NCBI GenBank assembly: GCA_025331125.1
Contig: JAOALB010000030.1
Span: 1-64,000 of the forward strand
Reading direction: 5' to 3'
DNA length: 64,000 nucleotides
DNA from: Mycogone perniciosa
Taxonomy: Eukaryota > Ascomycota > Sordariomycetes > Hypocreales > Hypocreaceae
Shown: positions 21,315 to 30,796 of the stretch, in pieces
How the letters are laid out: every line of letters starts with the position of its first letter
Numbering within the stretch: the stretch's first letter is position 1
Position numbers and translations under genes: made by a program
The notes under the pieces: model-generated
What the model saw: the letters and a program-made list of their open reading frames with translations, nothing else
What the model was told of the DNA's origin: nothing
Databases searched by the model: none

Positions 21315-24313
21315 CATCACCAAGGACTTCTGCGTCGACACCAACACTGGCGCCCCAGGAACTGCCAAGCCCGGCACCTACGGCTGTATTTCTAACTGCG
21401 GCACTGACGTAGTCAAGGGTGATGGCAGTGGTGCCATCAGGGTTGGCTACTTTCAAGGTTATGGCATGGCACGAAAGTGTCTCTTCCAAGATGCCTCCCA
21501 GATCGACACCTCGGCGTATACACACATCCATTTTGCCTTTGGCACGTTGACGATCGATTATGAGGTTGAGGTTGGGGATGCGCTATCCTCGTACCAATTC
21601 GGTGAATTCAAGCGCATTAGTGGTGCCAAGAGGATCTTGTCGTTTGGTGGCTGGGACTTCTCAACCTTTCTCGCTACCTATTTCATCTTCCGGAATGGTG
21701 TGAAAGCTGCCAATCGTTTCAAGATGGCTACCAACATTGCCAACTTCATTAAGAAACATGATCTGGACGGCGTCGACATTGACTGGGAATACCCCGGGGC
21801 GCCTGATCTTCCCGGCATCCCGCCAGCTAGCGAGGACGATGGTCCCAACTATCTGGCCTTCCTTGTGATTCTCAAGAACCTTTTGCCCGGCAAATCCGTC
21901 GCCATCGCCGCGCCCTCGTCCTACTAGTACTTGAAGCAGTACCCCATCAATGCGATCGGCAAGGTTGTGGATTATATTGTCTTCATGGCGTACGATCTTC
22001 ACGGCCAGTGGGATGCCCACAATTCGAACTCGCAGGACGGATGTGACACAGGCAACTGCCTGCGCAGTCAGGTCAACCTGACCGAGACCAAGCAGTCCTT
22101 GGCTATGATCACAAAAGCTGGTGTCCCCGGAAAGAAGGTCATCGTGGGCGTGACTAGTTATGGGAGATCCTTCAGCATGGCCGAGGCAGGCTGTTGGGGC
22201 CCCAGCTGTTTGTTTACCGGGAACCGCTTGAATTCCGACACGACCAAGGGCGTGTGCACCGACACACCCGGGTACATTGCCGACGCCGAGATCGCCGAGA
22301 TCATGACCAACTCGGGCCGCGTCGTCACCAGCTTTGTCGACTCGAGCAGCAACAGCGATGTTCTTGTCTACGATACCAACCAATGGGTCGGCTACATGAG
22401 CTCTAGGACCAAGAAGATGCGTACAGCCCTCTACACGTCCTGGGGCTTGGGGGGCACCACAGACTGGGCCATCGATTTGCAGCAATACCATGATGTTCCC
22501 AAACCGGCGACGAGCTGGGCAGTCTTCAAAGAGCTCGCCCGCTCCGGAAAGGACCCCAAGTCGGATCACACGCGGAATGGCAACTGGACCCAGTTTGATT
22601 GCACGCACGAGCTTATCGACGACTGGCCTGACTTCACGCCCTCTGAACGTTGGAAGGGGTTGAACGCGGATGATGCATGGGCGGACGCCAAGCGGATCTG
22701 GCTCAACACCGACAAGCCAAGAAACCTCACGTTCATGCAATCACTCTCCGCTACCCTCGATATTGGGGTTGAGGCCAGATGCAACAGTTTATTCTCGTCC
22801 AACTGCAACCACGCTCTGGAGTGCCCTGCCGGCGCGAACGGGGTCAAGTCGGGACCCGCGGCGCAGTTAATCTGGAACTCGCTGGTTAAGATCCACCAGA
22901 TGCACAAGGACTATCACGACACTCTGTTCAAGGTTGCTGCGGTTGTCAGTACCGCGCTAGATGACCTGGAAAACAAGTTTGCGCCGATTCCCAAGGACAT
23001 GGACGACACCTGGACCCTGCTCCTCATCGATCTCCTCACCCTTGGAACCCTCTCGGCCGCAGGGCCCTATTTCAATGACTTTCTTAAAAAACGGCCGTAT
23101 TTCCTCAAGGCAGCCAACGACGCCACTTTTAACAACGTCAAGGATACCACCATGACCCTAATCGGGCAAAGTACAACTATCGCCAAGGACTTATTGCCCA
23201 GTTCTAATGGCCACAACTGGACTCTGGAGAAACAGGATAGCTTCTCGAACTACATGGGGAATATCATCACTGGCTGGGGCAATGTTACTTCTCTCGCCCT
23301 CGACGGATTATTCGACGGCGAACAGCGCTCGCTCGATGTCCTTTGGGATACCATATCCAACGGAAAGCTTATTGAGGGCAGGCCCCTGGTGGAAGCCCCC
23401 ACGCTCCCCAATGCTGAGACCGAGCTGCGAGCCAACATTGCCAAGTCCTTCTTCGGCTATTCCATCCCCGCCCTCTGGCAGGCCTCTAGCACATGGGCAT
23501 TTGTCATCGACTCGGGCTATGGATGCGATGCCGACAAGCCGCTCCACGACTACCTCAGCGACGACCATGGAGGCCACGGGAGCCTGTGTTGACGGCAAAA
23601 GGTACTACCTGGCCCACCCGGAAGGCGATGCCTATTACTGCGACGGAGGAGGATGCGGGCGGAGGAAGTTCCCAGCGCCCCCGGGCCTCGCCTCGCTAAA
23701 CGGAAAAATCTTCGGCGGCATCACTAAGGAAGACCTGATCAAGGGATCGGTCCACACGTACCTACAGAACGGCCGTAAGAACGGCGGTGGGTTCGCGGAC
23801 CCGACCAACGGCGGCACCATCGAAAACCTGCTCAACGTCGACGTCACAACGCCCGGCTACATGCGACTGCCCGTCTGCAGCCCCGAACGCGCGTTCCAGT
23901 CCTGGGATACGTCTAAAAAGGGCTCCAGCGCCAATTACCCGTGTGACAATCCCCCTGGCCGGGACCACTGCGGCGCCTCGACGTTTGAGGACCAAACCAG
24001 CGACGCTTCCCCAGACATCGAGGACTGCCGTCAGATTATCAGGAATATTGAGGGTGATGGCTACACTGACTGGACTACGGACGTTGTTGGCAAGAAACAG
24101 CGCGAGATCGCCAAGGCCGGGAGTTGTCGATTCGGCGTCGAGGCTACCGAGGTCACCGGCAATGTTGTGTTCCGCGTCGGCGGGCAGGATGTAATTGATA
24201 TCATCAACGACGCCATCAAGCAATTTGGTGGGAGCGGCAAGGTTGGAGCCAAGGGGGATATGAAGTGTAATGGTAATATAAAGTCTCAGGGGGTTAAATG
24301 GGGTATATACTGA
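21315..24313 (+). pseudogene. GH18 chitinase with C-terminal Hce2 domain, 5'-truncated and broken
   Basis: The frame opens straight out of the copia LTR with a Cys-rich segment (DFCVDTNTG, YGCISNCG) typical of the region before GH18 in subgroup-C fungal chitinases. The GH18 domain follows, with YTHIHFAFG, the complete catalytic motif DGVDIDWEYPG (about 21760-21795, proton-donor Glu present) and VIVGVTSYGRSF. A long linker then leads to a C-terminal Hce2 domain (PF14856, homologous to the Cladosporium Ecp2 effector; fusions of GH18 with Hce2 are known in fungi). Breaks: no start codon, signal peptide or LysM modules remain; TAG at 21925-21927, where relatives have a tryptophan; a frame change at about 23590 next to a short gt run. 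Outside these lesions the frame is clean and G/C-rich, so inactivation is recent. An intact version would be a secreted enzyme acting on chitin. Confidence 0.85.
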
Positions 24314-24527
24314 TTGGTTCTCCTCATTATCTGCGGGGGTTTATAAGCAAAACTGTCTGGGAATTAGACAACTAGGGGGGCAACCGACGTTGAGTAAGCA
24401 TATTATTGATTGTCCTCACGGCAGCCTTATCTTCGGTAAAAACCTGATTGAAATGTTCGTGAACCTCTAATCGTGCATCTGATGCGGCAAGCTGTGCCAA
24501 GATTAGCCTCCGGAGACGTGGGATGAG

Positions 24528-24949
24528 TTACGCTCCAGCGATGGTCGCAATCATCCGTGCAGGAGACAAGCAACTTGCCTTGGGCCGATGCTTCTGATGA
24601 GGTGATATTATCGTCGCCCGGCTGTATCTTTGCGGCAGCTTCTCAGTATTGATCACACCAACTGCAGCCTGGTTTACTGCCAGCGTTGTCCTATGGTTGG
24701 ATCCGGCTTCCCAGTTTAGACCGGCTCGGGCGAAGAATGGCTTTATGCTGTTGGTTTGACAAAAGAGGCAAAGAGGTCCATAACAATGGCCATGCCACCG
24801 CAACGGACATATTCTAGAACCCCTTCCCAGATAGCATGATTCACTGGGACGGTCAGAGCCTCGTCCATTACAAGGATGGCTAAAGGTTCCGGATACAGTG
24901 ATAAAAACCAAATGGCTGACGTTGTGTCTTCAGCGCGCTGAAAGTCCAC
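24528..24949 (-). pseudogene. Fragment of an uncharacterised fungal protein, frameshifted
   Basis: The first piece (24949-24743) reads LAILVMDEALTVP, then EGVLEYVRCGGMAIVMDLF; the frame then slips by one base near 24750 and continues with SIKPFFARAGLNWEAGS, HRTTLAV and KLPQRYS. Together they resemble a fungal family of unknown function in which a 'DE(A/G)L...VVEYVR.GG' core is followed by an 'F...W..G.Y.RT' segment. The N-terminus is missing. I recognise the pattern but cannot name the family. Confidence 0.5.
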
Positions 24950-25251
24950 CTTTGAGGGGCGTACATCTCGTACCTCTCACAATAACAGACAATTCTTCTG
25001 ACCTCTCTTTGCCTTGCCTAACGTGCCTCTTCATGCCTCCACACATAACGTAATCTGACACAATGGCTACTCAATTATGACATCAAAATCCCATTCGAGA
25101 CATGTTCAGAACAGCAGAAAAAGGGGCCGTGATATCATATAATATTCAAGCGGGGAAGCACATCATTATATATAGGGGGCCGGCCGTCCTGTTTTAGAAT
25201 TAACTTATTAATCACTCAATATCGCCAGACTAAACCCTTTAACTGCTAACA
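24950..25251 (+). promoter_or_regulatory. Upstream region of the small secreted protein gene
   Basis: About 300 bp before the ATG at 25252. A tatatata stretch at about 25166-25173 lies about 80 bp upstream of the start and could serve as a TATA element; a ccggccg palindrome follows. Inferred from position only. Confidence 0.4.
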
Positions 25252-25713
25252 ATGCATTTTATCAAAATAGTATATTTCGCTGGCCTTCTCTGTATTGCTG
25301 CTGCACAAAGTGATCCTTTTATTAATACGCCAGTAGGAGTAATAGTATGGCCTATCTTTTATCTATATTTTACAGCTTACTAATAAATGTATCTAATCTA
25401 TAGGAACATGGAATCATTTTTTTAATCTGGTCAGGTACCAGCCCACCCTTTCTTGTCTCTGTTTATCTAAGCGGCGATATATCGGGACCTCCATTAAGTA
25501 GTTTTGGGCCATTTATGGGCACATGGCTCGAATGGGAGGTACCTTATCTAGCTGGGACGGTCTTACAGTTAGGAGTGAGGTAAGCATAGAATTGATCCGA
25601 TATTGAAGTGTATGAGATACGCTCTGACACTGAACAGAGATTCCAAGGGCGCCCTTGGTTTTTCGGCGCCATTTACTGTGCAGCCAGCTCCTGTGCAGCC
25701 ATCTACTGTGTAA
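25252..25713 (+). CDS. Small secreted Kre9/KNH-like (Ser-Thr-rich, Ig-like) protein
   Basis: Three exons, 25252-25332, 25404-25579 and 25638-25713, give 110 residues. Intron 1 (gtagga...ctatag, with a cttactaat branch-like site) and intron 2 (gtaagc...aacag) have correct phases (0 and 2). The first 18-19 residues (MHFIKIVYFAGLLCIAAAQ) form a signal peptide. The rest matches the Kre9/KNH N-terminal fold (PF10342) common in small cell-wall or GPI-type fungal proteins: IFLIWSGTSPP, VSVYLSGD, FGPF, LQLGVRDSKGALGFSAPFTV. A single Ig-like domain of about 80 residues is usual. The C-terminus runs into a 15-bp tandem repeat that contains the stop codon; a longer ancestral tail is possible. Neighbouring sequence is gene debris, so expression is uncertain. 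Confidence 0.7.
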
Positions 25714-25734
25714 CCATCTACTGTGTAACCATCT
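25675..25734 (+). repeat. Four 15-bp tandem repeats spanning the stop codon
   Basis: Units start at 25675, 25690, 25705 and 25720. Units 1 and 2 contain cag (Gln) where units 3 and 4 contain taa, so the stop of the preceding gene is created by two transitions inside the repeat. Confidence 0.85.
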
Positions 25735-26878
25735 TCGGACTCGTTATGTCCTTAGACGGATCTTTCAGCCCATGATCCGTATTGATACACATAAAAGCGT
25801 ATCCTTCTCTTTTCTTTCCTTTCCTTCCCTTCCCTCACTATTCATTTTCACTCCTTCCAGCCCATTGTGTATCATATGGTAGCAATTTCATGATTCCGAT
25901 CGTGTAACCAACTTCCGCTGCCAGATACAACCAAACGCAACCAACCAACACCAACCAAGCTGCAACCAGACCTATCTACAATCGACTAGGCCGTCCCTTT
26001 TATTAGGCCTGAACGACAGCTTCAATCCGGCTTGATCAGACCTGCCGGATAGCGCGTTGGTTGACGATCAATAACGCATTTGCCTTTATTCCTTCATTCT
26101 TCGGCGTTCAACAACGCGTTTCCTTGCTTCCTTCGCGTTTGGCGTTATTTATTTCTTCCCATTCCACCGACTTCGTGATGGGCCTATTCGATCAGCTCGA
26201 TCAGCTCGAACAACAGCGGGCCTGGCAGCTCTATCAGCAAGATCTACAGCGCCGAACCTGTGGATTGTGCCGCTAGACCTTCGCGTCATGTAATCAGCTA
26301 TTTCTTCACCTTCAATCGCGCTACCCAGCTAGCCCGATCGAATTCAAGCCCATCAGCCGTTCAAGCCGGATCCAACGCTTCGAATAACGCCGCTTTGAAC
26401 CACGCGGCTCTAATTGACCTAGTCGACCCGAACAACGCGGCTTTGAACAACGCGGCTTTGAACAACACGGCTCTGAACAACTTCCGTTCAGCCTAGCCGA
26501 CTCGAACAACGCGTTCCTGGAAGCCGGCCTTATAATCGACAGCGCCTGGATAGCCTAGCCCAATGGCAAGCCGGCTACACAAAGCGCCACATCGATCAAT
26601 ATGGCTTCGAACCACCAAGCCGGCTATTAGATGAGGCCGGCAGTCATTCTCTTGTTTGGGTTTATTAATGGCGTAGTGGGGATAGTAGGGATAACCCGAG
26701 GTCGGGTTAGTTTTCTTTTCTAGGGGGAGCATTTAATACACATAAAAGCGTATCTTTCTTTTTGCCTTTTTGTTGTTGTTTGTGTTGGTGCGGATATAAT
26801 GGGGGTTTGAGAGACAGATTGTCACATACGACCATATCTATTGGAATATACGGGATCCCGTCAAGCTCTTTTCTTGAG
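25735..26878. other. Gene-poor, repeat-rich stretch
   Basis: Contains pyrimidine runs (25806-25850), many caacca repeats (25920-25970), short gatcagctcgat repeats (about 26190) and a minisatellite of the unit aacaacgcggctttg (about 26395-26480), which would read NNAALNNAAL if translated. The open frames here are low-complexity and I do not call them genes. Two identical 19-nt copies of atacacataaaagcgtatc bracket most of it (25785-25803 and 26736-26754). Confidence 0.55.
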
Positions 26879-27122
26879 TTTGATGTCTTCCATTTTTTGC
26901 CTCCGAAGACTCCAAATTTGGAGTCACATGATTCCGTTTTTGGAGGACAATGAACCCCCGCGCTAAGCAATTTACCACCGTTAAGTCACTTAACCCTACC
27001 AAAAAACGGAGCTCATTCCGCCACCGTTTTGTTCACGGCTGCAGTTCCGATGTCGGTAGTGTACTTGCATCCCGACATTTACGGGCGTGCCAGCCATTAG
27101 GCTCACACCCCCTCTAGTACAA
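26879..27122 (+). repeat. Dispersed about 245-bp repeat, copy 1
   Basis: Collinear with 45239-45492 over its length, with common blocks such as cattttttgc, ccgtttttggaggacaatgaac and taccaccgtt. No terminal repeats or coding content are evident; probably part of an unclassified transposon. Confidence 0.7.
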
Positions 27123-27324
27123 GGGTAAGTGTAAATCCCAACCAATAAAATAGCGACACGCAGTGACTCTAGGTTCCTGAAACGCGCCGAATATGGGAGT
27201 TAAGAACTTACCTGACCTATCTCATAAGCTGGACTATATGGCTAATATTGCGGGATGAAAAATTCTCCCATATCCTGTTACGACGCTTTTGTGTATCCGG
27301 GTGTACAACACCGCCACGGAAAGA

Positions 27325-27582
27325 CTAAAAATTATGTGACAAAAGTCTGGCACCACCTTGACGCCGTTTTCTTGGTCTTTTTTCAACTGTATGATCGTTT
27401 TTCCAGCGTTTATAAATTCGCATTACTGTTGTGTGATGCGTGTTGAACTCGCGTGCTACTGTACAGTAGGAGTCTCCACGCGACACTGCCTCGCACATCG
27501 CAACCCTCTGCACCATATTAAATTTATGATTTCTTTGGCGATTTGCGCTTATTTCAGTACCAAAACGGCGTTTTTCCGGCAT
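27325..27582 (-). pseudogene. Truncated Tc1-type transposase, N-terminal HTH only
   Basis: 85 codons starting MPEKRRFGTEIS. The stretch MVQRVAMCEAVSRGDSYCTVAREFNTHHTTVMRIYKRW is a classic helix-turn-helix, followed by a basic region (EKRPRKRR). This is the inverted-repeat-binding part of a Tc1-like transposase. About 250 further residues with the catalytic triad would be expected. The last about 10 codons are the left inverted repeat read through. Confidence 0.85.
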
Positions 27583-27683
27583 CCTGTTGCGAAGTTATTT
27601 GCGGTTGTTTACATTAGGTAGATTGTATGTTTGTTTACATAGGGTAGAAGCGGGGTCAAGGTGGCGCCAGACTTTGTCACATA
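27333..27683 (-). mobile_element. Tc1/mariner deletion derivative (MITE-like), 351 bp
   Basis: Terminal inverted repeats of about 32-34 bp: tatgtgacaaaagtctggcac on the left and its complement (gtgccagactttgtcacata, with one substitution and one indel) on the right. Both ends carry a TA dinucleotide, the target of Tc1/mariner elements. Inside, reading from the right, an ATG at 27582-27580 opens the transposase N-terminal DNA-binding region (see the separate entry), which then runs directly into the left inverted repeat. Catalytic DDE/D sequence is absent, so mobility would need a helper in trans. Confidence 0.85.
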
Positions 27684-28361
27684 ACTGTATCGCAATGTTT
27701 CACCGACGGGTTCCAGTTTTTCCGGATTTTAGGCGTTATGCTTGGAATTCTCCAAGGTTTTCTATACGCGGAGGAGGAGAGTGGTCTGGCCGACCCTCGC
27801 AATTACCCCTGTCCCGATGGACATTTTGACCTGCGGCTAGAACAGGACATACGCAAGGGAACTACATATCTCGTCGTTATAGTACCAGCCTGAGAAACTT
27901 TTGTGCACTGGTGGTTGTACAGTCGAACATACATAATAACCTTCTGCTTTCCACCTTTCCTTTTTCTTTAAGAGCGATACAGAGTACTTTATCTCAATTG
28001 GAATCTGATTATGGTTTAATTCTATATCTTACCAAAAAATAGCGCTATAAAACTTAAGCTTTATTAAGCAGCGGTTAAAGCTTAGGAGGAAATTGAAGAT
28101 AAAGTTTAAATAACCTAGTAGAATCTATATCCCGGCGCCTTGTGGCGGTGAACTTTTGTCAAGTAACTCTACTCCGTAGCCTAGAGGACATTAACGCCTG
28201 AGTCTACTATAGTCTAAGCTAGTGGCGAATTCGTTGCTTCCTTTCTTTTTTTACTCTTTACTTTATTTAACCAATAGCCATCATTTTGCGAGCTCTTATA
28301 TCGTGAGAAGCCTTATTCCTTTTTTTCCCCCCAAGCATAAACACTCAACTTGCAACCTCAG
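27684..28361. other. Intergenic region upstream of the DUF7703-like gene
   Basis: No gene recognised. The last 150 bp are T/C-rich with a cttttttttcccccc tract, typical of a fungal promoter or 5' leader. A tactccgta motif copy lies at about 28168. Confidence 0.4.
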
Positions 28362-29225
28362 ATGGCCACCTGGATGTATATTCGTGACCCCAGTGGTAGA
28401 GGTTACGACCTCCCCCAAACAAAAACAACTATCAACATAGTCCTTCTTTCTATTAGCCTTTACAATATTATCGAACTCCTCTGTATTATCTTTTGGACGT
28501 TTAAGCGCTATTCCGGCTTATATTTCTGGTCATTCCTTCTCGCCACGGTGGGAATTGCAATATCCTGCATTACCTTCCTTATTAAAAACACGCACCCTCC
28601 AAGCTACAATTCTGTGGATGGATACGTGATTTGTACCCTGATCTTGATAGGTTGGGTGCTTATGGTCACTGGTCAGTCAATGGTGCTTTATTCCCGGCTG
28701 CATCTGGTACTACAGGACCCCAAACGCCTCAAGATAGTCTTGGGGATCATTATTATTAATGGTATTCTTGTGCATAGCACGTTTATACCTATTCAATATG
28801 GGAGTTCTTCAAGCCATCCCCGAGTATGGCTTAAGGCAGGTCGTGTTGTGATGATGATCGAAGTTACGAGTTTCTTTTTACAAGAATTCCTCCTAAGCAG
28901 CCTTTATATTATCGAAGCCGTTAAGCTTTTGAAGTTAAAACGGTGTATGGGGAATATCAGCCGGAACCGCCGTCTCATGAAACACCTAATTCTCATTAAT
29001 GTTATCATTATACTTCTTGATACATTAATCCTCGCTTTCGAGTTCTCAAACCTACACGGTTACACGGGAGCATATAGACGCTTGGCCTACAGCATTAAAC
29101 TAAAACTGGAGTTCACGATCTTGAATCGCCTTATCGAAATCGCTACGCCCCGCAATGACATCAGCTTCAACTTAACGGGCGATGTCTCTAGCCAAACTGC
29201 TTCGAAACCTCCATTACCTAAATAA
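28362..29225 (+). CDS. Multi-pass integral membrane protein (DUF7703-like)
   Basis: Intronless 287-residue protein starting at the ATG at 28362 (MATWMYIRDP). The sequence has about seven hydrophobic spans, for example INIVLLSISLYNIIELLCII, SFLLATVGIAISCITFLI, YVICTLILIGWVLMVTG, VLGIIIINGILVHSTFI and LILINVIIILLDTLILAFE. Order, spacing and the phrases QSMVLYSRLHLV and FLLSSLYIIEAVKLLK match a fungal family of uncharacterised membrane proteins (DUF7703), loosely resembling seven-helix receptors. The C-terminal tail is short. The role is not known. It is intact although surrounded by transposon debris. Confidence 0.75.
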   Translation: MATWMYIRDPSGRGYDLPQTKTTINIVLLSISLYNIIELLCIIFWTFKRYSGLYFWSFLLATVGIAISCITFLIKNTHPPSYNSVDGYVICTLILIGWVLMVTGQSMVLYSRLHLVLQDPKRLKIVLGIIIINGILVHSTFIPIQYGSSSSHPRVWLKAGRVVMMIEVTSFFLQEFLLSSLYIIEAVKLLKLKRCMGNISRNRRLMKHLILINVIIILLDTLILAFEFSNLHGYTGAYRRLAYSIKLKLEFTILNRLIEIATPRNDISFNLTGDVSSQTASKPPLPK

Positions 29226-29498
29226 AGTGCAAACCTCTAACGATTGCCTATTATAGGTATATGCTCAGGGAGGTGGTAGAACCTTGAAGTTATCTTCGGA
29301 GATTCAAGTTGCAACTGGGACTTGGTGTCGTGCAAAGGCATTCTGAGCGGTATTACCAGCGGCGTAGTTGCCTTAAGTATATAGCCCTATTACTGCTCCG
29401 CAACTAGCAAGGAGAATAAAGAAACCCGAATTTTCGCCTAGCTATGCCTGCAAGTTCAATGTGCCAGCGACTTTAGGTCGGATTGTGTTGCACCAATT

Positions 29499-29907
29499 TG
29501 TCACGACCCGACTATGTCGAAGACCAGGTTACGGGGACACGGGAGAATATCGGTTGTATCAGCTAATTATCAGGAAGTGATCACTGCGCTAAGAGTGATC
29601 ACTTAAACGCTTACCACACCAAGAAGCGTAATCACCTATTCGATCACCGCGCTACCACAGTGATCGCAACAACGCTCACTGGGACACCAGTGATCGCATA
29701 TAGATTTTCTTTATATATATACGACTGACTTGTCACTCGTTTAGTATAGTTACTTAGACAGTCGTTAACCAATTGCATTCACCAGAACCGCCTGTTCTAC
29801 AGAATCGTAACTACATTACCACTGCTCAGTATTCATCCCTGACCTCTCTGTCAACATAAACCCACGAACCTCGGTTTGACTGTTGAGAACCAACCCGGAT
29901 CGTCACA
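29499..29907 (+). repeat. Solo LTR, 409 bp, well preserved
   Basis: Starts tgtcacgaccc and ends ggatcgtcaca, so the termini are near-perfect inverted repeats of each other. Internal gtgatcac blocks recur. The reverse complement aligns along its full length to the mutated LTRs at 32070-38358 (interrupted) and 43792-44168; part also aligns to 10360-10569. This copy retains C and G where the others have T and A. No clear target duplication (caatt on the left, ttatt on the right). No internal region is attached, so it probably arose by LTR-LTR recombination. Confidence 0.85.
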
Positions 29908-30517
29908 TTATTTTATAGTATATAAGTCAAGTTTAAGCATAACCCTTAATATAAACAATGCTATAAACAATGCGATAAAGGATAGAAGTGCTATCCGCTT
30001 ATGGGAGTTGTGAAGTTCTGGTTTACAAGCGAATCTTCAATTTTAGTTGTGGAAGTTTTACTTAGAGAGCTAACTGCTGAACTTGCTGATGGCTATATGT
30101 ACCTTTCGCTGTGCTGGGCTTCTCCTTTTCCTGCATCACGGGGCTGTTCCCCTTGGTACGCGCGTGTCACCTCTAATGGCCGCAGCCGCTGAATGTGGTT
30201 CAGTTTATTCCGCAGTCTAAGTGCATCGTTGCATAGAGGATACTATCCATAGCTTAGAAATAATGACTGGCATTTCTTAATTCGCTAACGATTAGTACTG
30301 GCCCGTCGTTTCTTCGTTATTCCGGGATGAATGATACTCGCCCATGCCTTAGAGCGGGGTAATTGGGCTTCAGATTTAAGAACCTTCACGTTGACTCTAC
30401 TATCACGTGACATATAAATTCCCTGACCGTTTCAATTCGTGTCCTCTCGCTCAAAACTGTATTCCTTTTGTATAACTCTGGTGTTTTCTTGGAGTAATTA
30501 ATAGAACCTACGATCAC
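29908..30517. other. Intergenic; promoter-like motif around 30400
   Basis: No gene supported; a 63-codon frame at 30001 has no recognisable content. A tcacgtgacatataaat stretch at about 30403-30419 combines a CACGTG box with a TATA-like sequence, but no gene follows it on the + strand. Confidence 0.35.
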
Positions 30518-30796
30518 CTAACGCTTCCCACTCGACCTATTCCCCGATGCAGCCTCGAACACGCTGTTTGTGATCTTGACTTCATCGCCACACTTATCGA
30601 GAATCATGGCCATAATCTCTTTCCCACTTGACTCATTCCCTATTGCGGCCTTGGCCACGTCTGTGATCTGGACTTTATCGCCACGCAGGTTAAGCAATGC
30701 CCGTTTATAAATCGATGACGCAATTGGCTTCAGGATTGAATAACCTCCGGCGTATTTGCTCCGGTCGACCACTCTCTCAAGTATAACTGATCGCAA
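30518..30796 (-). pseudogene. Fragment of a GDEVKIT-repeat protein (STAND/ankyrin-type)
   Basis: 92 codons without interruption holding two tandem copies of a roughly 30-residue repeat: RGDKVQITDVAKAAIGNES followed by SGKEIMAMILDKCGDEVKIT and a second ASGNRSSGK. This GDEVKIT...AAxGNxxSGKEVMALLLD repeat is familiar from large fungal NACHT/STAND-type proteins, where it forms the C-terminal sensor array. Neither an ATG at a sensible place nor a nucleotide-binding domain is present, so it is a leftover fragment. Confidence 0.6.

Noticed and set aside
21925..21927. An intron removing the TAG in the chitinase
   Set aside because: No suitable GT donor and branch site upstream with an acceptor just downstream; the frame on both sides is contiguous with the family, so a point mutation is simpler.
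21661..22740. 359-codon antisense open frame inside the chitinase gene
   Set aside because: It is the mirror of a G/C-rich coding frame; the sense strand carries the GH18 motifs, and the antisense protein is Val/Gly/Asp-rich low-complexity without a family.
26061..26496. Two open frames with NNAALNNAAL and QLDQLEQQ repeats as a coding gene
   Set aside because: The repeats are plainly DNA-level minisatellites, the frames change between units, and no domain or signal peptide is present.
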